Assembly: GCA_019753285.1 (NCBI GenBank)
Contig: JAIELD010000022.1
Coordinates: 1 to 62,011, forward strand
From: Beijerinckiaceae bacterium
GTDB taxonomy: Bacteria; Pseudomonadota; Alphaproteobacteria; Rhizobiales; Beijerinckiaceae
Length of the DNA stretch: 62,011 nt
Direction: 5' to 3'
Shown: one piece after another, positions 9,445 through 18,558 of the stretch
How the letters are laid out: every line of letters begins with the position of its first letter
How positions within the stretch are numbered: position 1 is the stretch's first letter
The notes under the pieces: model-generated
Database searches by the model: none
Told to the model about the DNA's origin: nothing
What the model saw: only the letters and a program-made list of their open reading frames with translations
Program-made: the position numbers and the translations under genes

Positions 9445-10491
9445 CTATAGCACGTTGAGCTTGCGGCCACGATTGTAGAGCGCAAACGGCACACCGGAGA
9501 GCAGCACGTCGAAATAGCCCTCGTTCTGGAAATGCCCGTTCAATTGGAGACGCGGAAGCGCATAGATGTATTCGGCATGCTCGGCGAACAGCACGCCCGG
9601 CCGCTTCGTCACTGCGGATTCGAGCCCGACGGATGCGGCGAGGTAGAAATCGCGCATGCTGGCCGAGGCGCGATCGCCGAACGGATAGGAAAAGTGCCGC
9701 ACATCGCGGTGCAGCATGTCCTCCAGCACCTGCCGGCTCTTGCCGATCTCGCGGCGCGCGAAGGTATAATCATGCTTGGCGAGGATCGGATAGGTCATGG
9801 TCTGCGCGCCGATGCTGGCCAGCGGCTCGCTGGCAAGCGTCTTGACCTCTTCGCTTGTCATGCAGAGCTGGTTGACGTTCGCGAAGGTGTCGACGCCGGC
9901 CTGCTGCGCCAGCTCCGATACGACACGCTGCAATTGCGCTTCTGGGCCCTTGCGCAGCAGCCGCACCAGTTTGGTAAAGGCCTTCTGCTTTTCCTGCGGC
10001 GTGTTGCAGACCGCCTCGAAGCGAAAATCGTGCCCGCTGATTGTGATCGCCCCGAGCTTCTCGATCGCCATTTCGAGATCGACCCACCAGAGCATCGAGG
10101 TCCGCTGCATGAAGCCCGGCGTGGCGAAGCTCGTGAACGGCGCCTTGTGGCGTTTGAAGATCGGCAGCGCGAACTCGACGAGATCGCGGTAGCCGCCATC
10201 GACGGTGATCGCCAGGAACGGCCGCGTCGAGGCCGTGTCACGCAGTCGCTCCGGCACGTCGTCGAGCGCGATGAGATCGTAGCCGCGCAGCTTGCTGACG
10301 GAGAGGCAGCGGTCGAGAAACTCCGGCGTGATCTCGAAACAGCGGTTGGGGGCGAAGGGCCGCTCCTCCCAGGGCCGCACATGGTTGATCATCAGGATCG
10401 CACCGAGGCCGCGCGCCGAAGGTGACATCAGGTAGTGCAGCTTCGTTGCCGAAAGCGTCGCCAATACAAACTTGAAAATCTCGTAACGCAT
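9445..10491 (-). CDS. Polysaccharide deacetylase-fold protein, catalytic motifs degenerate
   Basis: A 348-residue protein from ATG 10491; a longer frame from 10530 adds 13 residues. The layout is that of NodB/polysaccharide deacetylases: MINHVRPWEE near residue 33, a motif-1 region, FATPGF after it, and SYPFGDRASAS late. The metal ligands are missing, however. Motif 1, normally TFDDG, reads TVDGG; the metal-binding second Asp is Gly. Motif 2, normally H-x3-H-P, reads QTMTYP; both His are replaced. The protein therefore may bind glycans without deacetylating them, or use another chemistry. It is monocistronic and divergent from the HWE kinase gene. No clear signal peptide is visible, although the N-terminus is mildly hydrophobic. 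Confidence 0.8.
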   Translation of the reverse strand: MRYEIFKFVLATLSATKLHYLMSPSARGLGAILMINHVRPWEERPFAPNRCFEITPEFLDRCLSVSKLRGYDLIALDDVPERLRDTASTRPFLAITVDGGYRDLVEFALPIFKRHKAPFTSFATPGFMQRTSMLWWVDLEMAIEKLGAITISGHDFRFEAVCNTPQEKQKAFTKLVRLLRKGPEAQLQRVVSELAQQAGVDTFANVNQLCMTSEEVKTLASEPLASIGAQTMTYPILAKHDYTFARREIGKSRQVLEDMLHRDVRHFSYPFGDRASASMRDFYLAASVGLESAVTKRPGVLFAEHAEYIYALPRLQLNGHFQNEGYFDVLLSGVPFALYNRGRKLNVL

Positions 10492-10530
10492 GTGGTCAAC
10501 GCATCCAACAAGGTCTGTCTGACGCAACAA

Positions 10531-10666
10531 TACAATCAGTTCCTTGAGGATTGGTTCAGATGGAGGCGCGCCTGGCTCGGCGGGGCGGCGTATCGTTAAA
10601 AGGAAAATCCAGGTGATTTATCCCGGTCGCTGCCTATAGTGCGGGCATGATGAAGAGATTTAACTG
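10531..10666. promoter_or_regulatory. Divergent control region, deacetylase-like gene / HWE kinase
   Basis: This 136-bp gap separates divergently transcribed genes and must hold both promoters. It contains the palindrome GGCGCGCC near 10567 and an A/T-richer stretch before the kinase GTG. I could not assign -35/-10 elements with confidence. Confidence 0.4.
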
Positions 10667-12316
10667 GTGAAACTCAGCCCGGGCTCCATTCAGGCGCGTC
10701 TCGTGCTCCTGACCCTTGCCGCCCTGGTCCCGGCCTTCCTCGTCATCATCTTCAACGATTATCGCCTCAGCGCCGCCCGCAGGGTCGAGGTGCAGGAGCT
10801 TGCGCTGCGCAGCGCCTTGCAATCGACCGCCGAGATCGAGCGCCTGACGGACAGCATCAAGAGCCTGTTCGCAGCGATTTCTCTCGTGTCCGAAATACGC
10901 AATGGCGAGCGCGAGGCCTGCAGCCGCTATCTGTCTGACCTCCTCCCGAGCACGCCGTTCCTGAAAAGCATTCGCGTCATGGATGCCGAGGCGACCACCG
11001 CCTGTGCTTCTTCGGGCGCGGTCAACGAGACGCCGTTCGACGCAGCCTTCGTCAAGCAGGCACTCAACACGAGCGACATCATTCTCGGCGTCTATTCGGT
11101 TGGCCCCGATGCTGGAAAACCGGTGCTGCCGATCGCCATGGCGACGAGCCAGCGCGTTGCGGCAAAGCCGGTCGTCGTCGCCGCCGAACTCGATCTGAGC
11201 TGGCTGGGCGATCAGCTCCGCAACCGCATGCCGCCCGGCGGATCGCTCACCATCGCAGATCGCAACGGCGTCATCCTGTCGCGAAATCCACTGCCGGAGC
11301 GCTTCCTCGGGACGAAGATCCCTGATGAGTTCATGCGGCTGGTGACGGCGGCGTCACCCGGCTCGATCGAGGTTCTGAGCCAGGACGGCACGCCGCGCAT
11401 CCTCGGCTACGTGCCGATCACCGTTCCGCCGATCGGTCTTTATGTCAGCGCCGGACTGTCGGAGGAGGCGAGTTTCCACGCGTTGACGCGGTCGAACCGC
11501 ATCAGCGCCCTTATCGCCGCTTTCGGCGCGATCCTCGCGCTGCTGTCGAGCTGGATCGCCGGCAAGCTGATCTTCACAAAGCCGCTCAGCATCATCACGC
11601 GAACGATGGACCGCTGGCGCAGCGGCGATGAGAGCGCACGGACGGGATTCAGGAACGAGGATAGCGAGATAGAAGGGCTTGGCGTCCAGCTCGACCGAAC
11701 GATGGATGAGTTCATCGAGCAGAAGAACCGCAACGCCGTACTGTCCCAGGAGCTGGCCCATCGCGTCAAGAACACGCTCGCGATCATCCAGGCCATCGCC
11801 CGCTTCACATTCGCGAAGCCCGAGCGGGGCAAAGAGGCGCTGGACGATTTCACCTCGCGCATCCAGGCCATGGGCAAGGCGCATGAAGTGCTGATGCGGG
11901 AACAATGGTCGAGCGCGCCGCTGATGGCCGTCATGCGCGAGGCGCTCCAGCCTCTCGTGCGGGACTTTACCCAGATCGAGTGTGATGGGCCGGAGCTCAC
12001 CCTCGGCCCGAAGCATGCGCTCGCCATGACGATGGTGCTGCACGAACTCTGCACCAACGCGATGAAATACGGAGCGCTGAGCACGCCGGAAGGGCGCGTC
12101 TCGATCCGGTGGACCGCCGAGCCGACGGACGACGCCGTTGTTCTCCTCTGGCGCGAACAGGGCGGTCCGCCTGTCTCTCCGCCTGCCCATCTCGGCTTCG
12201 GCAGCACGCTCATCAAACGGGGCTTCGGCAGCGAGTTCGACGGCGTGACGTTGAGCTATCCGCCCGAGGGCGCAACATGCGAAATTCGCTGGCGGATGAG
12301 CGCAGCCGCCCATTGA
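10667..12316 (+). CDS. Membrane-bound HWE-family sensor histidine kinase
   Basis: A 549-residue sensor kinase starting at GTG 10667. A membrane segment at about residues 10-30 is followed by a ~235-residue periplasmic sensor region (Cache-like by position), a second membrane segment near 275-300, a HAMP-like linker and the kinase core. The phosphoacceptor is His365 in ELAHRVKNTLA. The N-box HELCTNAMKYGAL and the G-box with WREQGG are the signatures that define the HWE class, which lacks a normal F-box. HWE kinases in alphaproteobacteria often feed the PhyR/EcfG general stress response or blue-light pathways. No response regulator lies beside it, so the partner is encoded elsewhere. Confidence 0.92.
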   Translation: MKLSPGSIQARLVLLTLAALVPAFLVIIFNDYRLSAARRVEVQELALRSALQSTAEIERLTDSIKSLFAAISLVSEIRNGEREACSRYLSDLLPSTPFLKSIRVMDAEATTACASSGAVNETPFDAAFVKQALNTSDIILGVYSVGPDAGKPVLPIAMATSQRVAAKPVVVAAELDLSWLGDQLRNRMPPGGSLTIADRNGVILSRNPLPERFLGTKIPDEFMRLVTAASPGSIEVLSQDGTPRILGYVPITVPPIGLYVSAGLSEEASFHALTRSNRISALIAAFGAILALLSSWIAGKLIFTKPLSIITRTMDRWRSGDESARTGFRNEDSEIEGLGVQLDRTMDEFIEQKNRNAVLSQELAHRVKNTLAIIQAIARFTFAKPERGKEALDDFTSRIQAMGKAHEVLMREQWSSAPLMAVMREALQPLVRDFTQIECDGPELTLGPKHALAMTMVLHELCTNAMKYGALSTPEGRVSIRWTAEPTDDAVVLLWREQGGPPVSPPAHLGFGSTLIKRGFGSEFDGVTLSYPPEGATCEIRWRMSAAAH

Positions 12317-12480
12317 GCGTTGGCGGTAAAGGCCGAGGGGAGCCGAGCCTCAAGCCGTCCATGCCGCAGTTCCGTCAAATGACGCGCGAAAGCCGGTTCG
12401 AACACCGCTGGAACGAGACACGGCGGTCATGGAGCCGCCTCAACTCGACCGTGAACGGATGCTTCCTTCACCAAACGCGG

Positions 12481-12496
12481 AACCGATAAATCGGTT
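12481..12496. promoter_or_regulatory. Perfect inverted repeat upstream of ABC exporter
   Basis: AACCGAT-AA-ATCGGTT is a perfect 7-bp inverted repeat with a 2-bp centre, 70 bp before the exporter ATPase start. Its size and symmetry fit a dimeric repressor site (TetR- or GntR-like). No matching regulator gene is adjacent, so the role is inferred. Confidence 0.4.
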
Positions 12497-12565
12497 GACT
12501 TGGCGGAAGCTCTGCCGGGATTGTCCATTGAAGAACTTGGCACCCGCGAAGGATGAAGGCAGGCA

Positions 12566-13534
12566 TTGAGCGCACGCACCCAGCAGGAAAGCCCTGATCG
12601 TCGACAGGCGGCGACGACCGTGCTGCGCCTCGACGGCGTGCACCTCTCCTATGGCACGCATGTCGCGCTCGACGGCGTCTCTCTGGACCTCGCCGCACCC
12701 GAAATCTTCGTCCTGATGGGTCCGAACGGGGCAGGCAAAAGTTCGCTGATCAAGGTTCTGACGGGTGCGCTGCTGCCGAGCCGGGGCGGGGCGGTCAGGC
12801 TCGGCCAGCTGGCCGGCGCGCGCGCCGCCGTCGGCCTCGTGCCGCAGGACATCGCGCTCTATTCCTGGCTGACCGCGCACGAGAACTGCCTCGCCTTCGC
12901 GCGCATCGCCGGGGCCGGTCTTACCGAGGCGCGCCGCCTCAGCGCGCGGGCCCTCGCGCTGACGCATTGTGAGGACATCGCAGACACGCCGGTCGCCCGC
13001 CTCTCCGGCGGGTTCAAGCGACGCGTCAACATCGCGGCCGCGCTGGCGAGCGCACCAGCCATGCTGATTCTCGACGAGCCGACGGTCGGCGTCGATCTCG
13101 ATGCCAAGCGCACCATCTGGCAGACCTTGCTGACATTGAAGGAACTCGGCACGGGCGTCGTCGTCGTCACGCATGATTTTGCCGAAGCGGACACGCTCGC
13201 CGACCGCGTCGGCTTCCTCGATCGAGGCCGTCTCGTGCGGCAGGGCAACCCCGCCGCACTGCTCGACGACCTTCTCGGCGGCAAGAAGGCGATCGACCTC
13301 GTGCTGGCGCGCGCGCCGAATGCACGAGAGGCCGAGACGCTGCGATCGATGAGCCTTGCCGCGACGCGGGTCGACACCCTCTGGACGACCTTCCATGCCA
13401 TCGAGGACTGGAATGTCGGCGCGTTCGCCGCGACCTTCGAGTCGAGAGGCTTTGCGATCCGTGAACTGCGGCTGCGCGATCCTGGCGTCGAGGTGCTCTA
13501 CTCCCATTACTGCAATGGCGGATCAGCGGCGTGA
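12566..13534 (+). CDS. ABC-2 type exporter, ATP-binding subunit
   Basis: A 322-residue ATPase starting at TTG 12566 with AAGG about 7 nt upstream; a GTG about 50 bases downstream is the alternative. Walker A GPNGAGKSS is near residues 52-60, VPQDIALY is the Q-loop region, LSGGFKRRVNIAAAL is the signature near 148, LILDEPTVGVDLD is Walker B and VVVTHD the H-loop. The GG-F/KRR signature and the ~80-residue C-terminal extension are typical of DrrA/NatA-like exporters. It overlaps the permease gene by 4 nt (GTGA). The cargo is unknown; drug, lipid or polysaccharide export is possible. Confidence 0.9.
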   Translation: MSARTQQESPDRRQAATTVLRLDGVHLSYGTHVALDGVSLDLAAPEIFVLMGPNGAGKSSLIKVLTGALLPSRGGAVRLGQLAGARAAVGLVPQDIALYSWLTAHENCLAFARIAGAGLTEARRLSARALALTHCEDIADTPVARLSGGFKRRVNIAAALASAPAMLILDEPTVGVDLDAKRTIWQTLLTLKELGTGVVVVTHDFAEADTLADRVGFLDRGRLVRQGNPAALLDDLLGGKKAIDLVLARAPNAREAETLRSMSLAATRVDTLWTTFHAIEDWNVGAFAATFESRGFAIRELRLRDPGVEVLYSHYCNGGSAA

Positions 13535-14754
13535 TCCTCATTTCGGCATGGGTCATGCTGCTTGCGACCATGCGCGACCGTGCGGCGCTCATCATGGCGT
13601 TCGTGCTGCCGCCGCTTCTCTTCATCGTCTTCGCCTCGATCTTCGCCGGCGCAAGCGGCAAGGATCTGAAGCTGAAGCTCGGCCTGCTCGACGCCACGCA
13701 TGCGCCGACGGCCCTGCGCCTCGTCGAGGCACTGCGGCAGGAGCGGACCATCCGCCTCATCGAATTGCCGTCAGGCGATGCACGTGACATGGCCGCACTC
13801 GTCGAGCGCGGCGCAGCGGATGTCGGGATCGTCATTCGCGGCGAGCTTGATCAGAGGCCTGATCAAGGCCCGCCTCCGGTCGTCATCGTCGAGAGTCCGG
13901 CACGGCCTCTTGCGAGCCTCATCGGCATCGGCGCGCTGCAGCGCGCGCTCAGCGAGAAACTGCCCGATGTGGCGCTTGCGCGGATCCTTGGCGATGTCGA
14001 AGCCTCGGGAGCGATCGGCAGGGAGGATCGGGACGCGCTCACCAGCGCGATCAAGGACGAGACAGCCAGCCGCTCGGGCGTCGGCGTGCGCATCTCGCCG
14101 CTATTCGAGCGGTTGACGGCTGAGAGCGGGGGCGGTGCCCGCAATGGCAACGTGCTCTATTATGCAGGCGCCGTGACAGCCATCTTCCTGTTGTTCGGGG
14201 CCGTGCATGGCGGTCTGACGCTGGTCGACGAACGCCGCGGCGGCATCGCCGACCGGTTGATGATCAGCCGCGCGAATTTCGCCGCGCTCGTCCTCGGCAA
14301 GTTTCTCTTCCTCGTGGCGCAGGGGGCCATCCAGGCCGCGATCGTCTATGCGACGGCCTATCTCGTCTATGATGCAAGCGTCCCGCTCTCGTCGCTCGGC
14401 GTCTGGTTCGTGGCGTGCGTGCTGGCATCGTCGGCGTCCGCCGCGCTGGCGCTGCTGCTCTGCGCGCTCTGCCGCAGCCGCAAGCAGGCTGAAGGGCTGA
14501 CGACGTTTTCCGTCCTCCTGCTCTCCGCCGCCGGCGGCAGCATGGTGCCGCGCTATCTGATGCCAGCCTGGCTGCAGGAGTTGAGCTGGCTGACGCCCAA
14601 CGCCTGGATCATCGATGCGTTCGACCGCTCCGTCCTGCCCGGGATCCGCCTGGCCGATCTTGCGACCTCGTTCGGCGTGCTGGCGCTGGTGACAATCGTC
14701 GCGGGCGGGCTCGCGGCGTGGCTCGCCACGCTGCGCCCGGGGCAGCAGGCTTGA
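13531..14754 (+). CDS. ABC-2 type exporter, permease subunit
   Basis: A 407-residue membrane protein from GTG 13531, translationally coupled to the ATPase. The first helix (MAFVLPPLLFIVFASIFAG, about residues 22-40) is followed by a large ~150-residue extracytoplasmic domain and then five helices with the ABC-2 core LLFGAVHGGLTLVDERRGG-x-ADRLMISR near residue 215. This is the YhhJ/NatB-like 1+5 arrangement. VERGAADVGIVIRG in the large loop is a conserved feature of this family. With the upstream ATPase it forms a homodimeric exporter. It ends 8 nt before the convergent DUF2141 gene. Confidence 0.9.
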   Translation: MILISAWVMLLATMRDRAALIMAFVLPPLLFIVFASIFAGASGKDLKLKLGLLDATHAPTALRLVEALRQERTIRLIELPSGDARDMAALVERGAADVGIVIRGELDQRPDQGPPPVVIVESPARPLASLIGIGALQRALSEKLPDVALARILGDVEASGAIGREDRDALTSAIKDETASRSGVGVRISPLFERLTAESGGGARNGNVLYYAGAVTAIFLLFGAVHGGLTLVDERRGGIADRLMISRANFAALVLGKFLFLVAQGAIQAAIVYATAYLVYDASVPLSSLGVWFVACVLASSASAALALLLCALCRSRKQAEGLTTFSVLLLSAAGGSMVPRYLMPAWLQELSWLTPNAWIIDAFDRSVLPGIRLADLATSFGVLALVTIVAGGLAAWLATLRPGQQA

Positions 14755-14761
14755 CGCCGCG

Positions 14762-15211
14762 CTATTGCGCGGCGACTGGACGCCGCAACTGCAGCGTGAC
14801 GTCTCGCGGTCCCTCACCGATCGAGATCGCCGCCTGCTCGAAGGTCGGACGGCCGCGTCGGCCAGCATCGTTGCTGAGCGCGAAGGGTTCGAGCGGTAGC
14901 CCCAGCTTCGAGCGGTCGAGCGAACCGTCATTGTTGAGGTCCTGGTAGCTCAATACCGCGTACCGGCCGGGCGGGACGTTGGAAAACTGGAATTTGACCG
15001 TCGAATCAACGGCATTCTTGCGGTCGCCCACCGTGCAGGCACTGCGCTCCAACCCTCCGGAACATATCGCGGCATAGACCGTTGTGCCGTTGGGTTCCGC
15101 ATTTGTGACAGTTAGCGTCAACGATCCCGCCTCCGCCGTCCCGGCGCAAACAGCGATGCTGCCGACGAGAGCCAGTCCGGCGCCCAAACAAAAACCTGAA
15201 AGCATCTTCAT
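14762..15211 (-). CDS. DUF2141 exported protein
   Basis: A 149-residue secreted protein. The N-terminal ~28 residues (a Lys, then a hydrophobic core and AGTAEA^GS) form a Sec signal peptide. The mature part matches DUF2141: LTLTVTNAEPNGTTVYAAIC, then FSNVPPGRYAVLSYQDLNNDG near residues 75-95 and the LGLPLEPFALSNDA segment. DUF2141 proteins have no proven function. They recur next to carotenoid genes in several alphaproteobacteria, as here, where the gene is divergent from the first desaturase. Two cysteines in the mature part may form a disulfide. Confidence 0.85.
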   Translation of the reverse strand: MKMLSGFCLGAGLALVGSIAVCAGTAEAGSLTLTVTNAEPNGTTVYAAICSGGLERSACTVGDRKNAVDSTVKFQFSNVPPGRYAVLSYQDLNNDGSLDRSKLGLPLEPFALSNDAGRRGRPTFEQAAISIGEGPRDVTLQLRRPVAAQ

Positions 15212-15337
15212 GCGTACAACCCTCGTCGATTGGAGATGTGCCGCCGTGGTTCACAACGCCACAATCGCTTTTGTAGGGGTTGTTTCCACCGGTCCGTTAC
15301 GTTTCTATTGCATTGCGTGCGGAGGACGAAGGTCGAA

Positions 15338-16933
15338 ATGAGAAAGGCCCAGAGCGTACCGCGTATAGCCGTGATCGGGGCAGGTCCGGGCGGACTTGCA
15401 ACCGCCATGCTGCTTGCCAAGGCGGGCGTAGATGTGACGGTCTACGAAAAGGATCCGGTCGTCGGCGGCCGCACCAAGGTGTTCGCCGATGGCGATTTTC
15501 GCTTCGACATCGGGCCTACGTTCTTTCTCTACCCGCAAATCCTCGAAAGCGTCTTTTCGCGCTGCGGACTGCGGATGGATGATTATCTCACGCTCCGCCG
15601 GGTCGATCCAAGCTATTGCCTCGCCTTCGAGGGCGGGCCGAGCATCAGGGTATCGAGCAACATTGATGATCTGGAAGCGCAGATCGCGACGCTGAGCGTG
15701 CGGGATTCCAAGAACATCCGCCGCTTCATCGAGGTGAACCGGCGCAAGCTCGCCGCCTTCAAGCCGATTCTGGAGCGGCCTTTCCTCAGCATGCTCGATT
15801 ATCTCGCACCCACGGTGCTGAAGTCGCTGCACTGGCTGTTTCCTTTCTCCTCGGTCGACACGGAACTGTCGAAGTATTTCGAAGACCCGCGCGTCCGGCT
15901 CGCCTTTTCGTTCCAGACAAAATATCTTGGCATGTCGCCGTTCCGCTGCCCGAACCTTTTCACCTTTCTTTCTTTCCTCGAATACGAATTCGGTATCTGG
16001 CACCCTGTCGGCGGCAATGGCGCCGTCAGCGAGGCAATGGCGAAGGCCGCGCGCGATCTCGGCGTCACGTTCCGAATGGGCGAGGCCGTCGAGGCGGTCG
16101 AATTCAATGGCGATGCCGTCAGCGGCGTGCGGACCAAGGGCGGCGTATCGCCCGCCGAGGCGACCGTGATCAACGCCGATTTTGCCGAGGCCATCACGAC
16201 GCTCGTGCCGGAGCAGGTGCGCAAGCGCTGGTCGAACAAGAAGGTTGAGAGCATGAAATACTCATGCTCGACCTTCATGCTCTATCTCGGCGTCGAAGGC
16301 GGCTACGATCTCGATCATCACACGATCTTCCTGTCGCAGAACTACGAGGAGAACATCCGCCAGATCGAAAGCGGCGACGTCGTGCCGACACAGCCCTCGA
16401 TCTATGTCTGCAATCCGGCGCGGACCGACCCGGCCTTCGCGAAGAATGGCCGCTCGTCGATCTACGTGCTCGTGCCCGTCGGGCATTGCGGCGCGATCGA
16501 TTGGTCAAAAGAAACACAATCGTTCCGTAACACCATCATCCAGCGGCTTGAGACACTCGGCTTGAAAGGCCTGTCGGAGCGCATCGTCTATGAGCGGATC
16601 GTCACGCCGGAAAACTGGCGCGAGGACTTCTCGATCTATCGCGGCGCGACGTTCAACCTCGCGCACGGGCTCGACCAGATGCTCTATTTCCGCCCGCACA
16701 ACCGGCTGGAGGATGCCAAGGGCCTCTATGTCGCCGGCGGTGGGACGCATCCGGGCTCGGGGCTGCCAGTCATCTATGAGGGAGCTCGGATCACGGCCGA
16801 TCTGCTGCTCGCCGATTTCGGATTGAAGCCGGCGACGGGCACAACCGCCAAAGGCGGCTATCAATCATCGACGCCATCGTCCCTGAAACTCATGCCCGAT
16901 CCGGCGGAATTCCGCCAATCGCGCAAGGCTTGA
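15338..16933 (+). CDS. CrtI/CrtN-family carotenoid desaturase or oxidase
   Basis: A 531-residue FAD-dependent enzyme. ATG 15338 is chosen because the FAD-binding motif AVIGAGPGGLATAMLLAKAG starts at residue 11 and GGAGG lies just upstream. Further marks are VVGGRTKVF near 42, DIGPTFFLYP near 57, and the C-terminal GLYVAGGGTHPGSGLPVIYE flavin motif near 470. CrtI/CrtN enzymes desaturate phytoene, diapophytoene or squalene, or oxidise end groups. The pairing with a second paralogue, an acyltransferase and a GT2 enzyme resembles glycosylated, acylated C30 carotenoid (staphyloxanthin-like) clusters. No phytoene or dehydrosqualene synthase is in the window, so the C30 route is inference. Its exact reaction cannot be read from sequence. 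Confidence 0.88.
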   Translation: MRKAQSVPRIAVIGAGPGGLATAMLLAKAGVDVTVYEKDPVVGGRTKVFADGDFRFDIGPTFFLYPQILESVFSRCGLRMDDYLTLRRVDPSYCLAFEGGPSIRVSSNIDDLEAQIATLSVRDSKNIRRFIEVNRRKLAAFKPILERPFLSMLDYLAPTVLKSLHWLFPFSSVDTELSKYFEDPRVRLAFSFQTKYLGMSPFRCPNLFTFLSFLEYEFGIWHPVGGNGAVSEAMAKAARDLGVTFRMGEAVEAVEFNGDAVSGVRTKGGVSPAEATVINADFAEAITTLVPEQVRKRWSNKKVESMKYSCSTFMLYLGVEGGYDLDHHTIFLSQNYEENIRQIESGDVVPTQPSIYVCNPARTDPAFAKNGRSSIYVLVPVGHCGAIDWSKETQSFRNTIIQRLETLGLKGLSERIVYERIVTPENWREDFSIYRGATFNLAHGLDQMLYFRPHNRLEDAKGLYVAGGGTHPGSGLPVIYEGARITADLLLADFGLKPATGTTAKGGYQSSTPSSLKLMPDPAEFRQSRKA

Positions 16934-17034
16934 GGGAACACGCTTGAAAGCTGGAGCCCGCTGGTCGGACACTCGATTTATCGCATCGACAGCCGAAGCT
17001 TCGCCGGCTGACACCATCGAACAGGATTGAACAC

Positions 17035-18558
17035 ATGAGCACCATGGCTCCCATCGTCGTCATCGGCAGCGGCCTCGGCGGTCTCGCTGCGGCAGCGGTG
17101 GCCGCAGCGCGAGGCCACGCCGTCTCGGTCTATGACAAGAACGACTGGACCGGTGGCAAGGCGGCTGTGTTCCAGGAAGCCGGCTTCCGCTTTGACATGG
17201 GGCCGACCATTCTCACCGTGCCGGCCGTTCTGACGCGCATTTTCGCCGAGGCAGGCGAAAAGCTCGAGGACTGGCTGGAGCTCATCCGTCTCGATCCGCA
17301 ATGGCGCTGCTTCTTCAACGAGGGCGACAAGCTCGACCTCGTCGAGAATGTGGACGAGATGGCGGCTTCGGCCGAGGCGTTCAGCGGCCGGAAGGGCCTG
17401 GGCGACGGCTATCGCAAGTTCATCAAGGCGTCCGAAGGCCTGCACGACGTCTCGAACCGCTTCTTCTTCTGGAAAGCGGTCGAGGACATCCGCGACACGA
17501 TGAACATCCGCGAGAACATGAACCCCGCGACCCTGCGCGACGTTCTCTCACTGCGCATGGGCCGCTCCGTCGCCGGGACAATCCGCGGCTTTGTGCCGGA
17601 TGAGCGCGTCTCCCAGATGCTCGACCATTTCGTGCAGTATGTCGGCTCCTCGCCCTTCGCCTCGCCGGCGGTGCTCTGCTCGATCGCCCACATGCAGACC
17701 AGCGGCGGTGTCTGGTATCCGAAAGGCGGCACCCGCGCCGTCGCAGAAGCCCTGCGTGCGCTCGGCGAGAAGCTCGGCGTCAGCTATCATATCGGCCGCG
17801 ACGTCAAGCAGATCGACATTCAGAACGGCGCGGCGCGCGGCGTGGTGCTCTCGGATGGCGAGCGTGTGCCGGCATCAGCCGTGATCTCCAACATGGATTC
17901 GATCCGCACCTATGACGAGCTCGTCGGCGGCGCTGCGGCAAAGCACTACAACAAGGCCGGCTTCGAGCCCGCCTGCTCCGGCGTCGTGCTCTATCTCGGC
18001 CTCAACAAGCGCTACGACCATCTGCTGCACCATGTGTTTGCCTTTTCGGACGACGCCGAAATCGAGTTTGACCACATCTACAACAAGGGCGAGCCTGCGC
18101 CGGACCCGACCTGCTACGTCGCGGCGCCCTCCTTCACGGACCCGACGGTCGCGCCCGAAGGCGGCGAGGCGCTCTACGTGCTCGTGCACACCCCCTATCT
18201 CAGGCCGCATCACGACTGGTCGAAGATGTTTCCGGCCTATCGGCAGGTGATCCTCGACAAGCTGAAGCGCACGGCAGGGATGACGGACATCGAGGATCGC
18301 ATCGTCATGGAGCGTCATCTGACGCCGCAGGACATCCATGACCGCTACAAGGTGCTGAACGGCGCGATCTATGGCCTCGCGAGCCACGGCAAGTTCACCG
18401 GCGCGTTCAAGCCCGGCAACCGCAGCCGCTTCGTAAAGGATCTCTACCTCGCCGGCGGCGCGGCACATCCCGGCCCAGGCATGCCGATGGTGATGATGTC
18501 GGGCTGGATCGCCGGCGATGCGCTCGACAGCGATCGCAGGGCGATGTCCGTTGCCTAG
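17035..18558 (+). CDS. CrtI/CrtN-family desaturase, second paralogue
   Basis: A 507-residue FAD-dependent desaturase from ATG 17035. It shows VVIGSGLGGLAAAAVAAARG at residues 8-27, WTGGKAAVF near 40, DMGPTILTVP near 55 and the C-terminal DLYLAGGAAHPGPGMPMVMM near 470. The last is the canonical phytoene desaturase signature with an alanine-rich variant. It is only about as similar to the preceding desaturase as CrtN is to CrtP, so the two likely act on successive steps: desaturation, and end-methyl oxidation. It is 101 nt downstream of the first desaturase and overlaps the acyltransferase start. Cytoplasmic-face membrane association is usual for the family. Confidence 0.9.
   Translation: MSTMAPIVVIGSGLGGLAAAAVAAARGHAVSVYDKNDWTGGKAAVFQEAGFRFDMGPTILTVPAVLTRIFAEAGEKLEDWLELIRLDPQWRCFFNEGDKLDLVENVDEMAASAEAFSGRKGLGDGYRKFIKASEGLHDVSNRFFFWKAVEDIRDTMNIRENMNPATLRDVLSLRMGRSVAGTIRGFVPDERVSQMLDHFVQYVGSSPFASPAVLCSIAHMQTSGGVWYPKGGTRAVAEALRALGEKLGVSYHIGRDVKQIDIQNGAARGVVLSDGERVPASAVISNMDSIRTYDELVGGAAAKHYNKAGFEPACSGVVLYLGLNKRYDHLLHHVFAFSDDAEIEFDHIYNKGEPAPDPTCYVAAPSFTDPTVAPEGGEALYVLVHTPYLRPHHDWSKMFPAYRQVILDKLKRTAGMTDIEDRIVMERHLTPQDIHDRYKVLNGAIYGLASHGKFTGAFKPGNRSRFVKDLYLAGGAAHPGPGMPMVMMSGWIAGDALDSDRRAMSVA

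Noticed and set aside
10531-10666. GGCGCGCC palindrome as an operator
   Set aside because: An 8-bp GC-only palindrome is expected by chance at this base composition and has no second site nearby.
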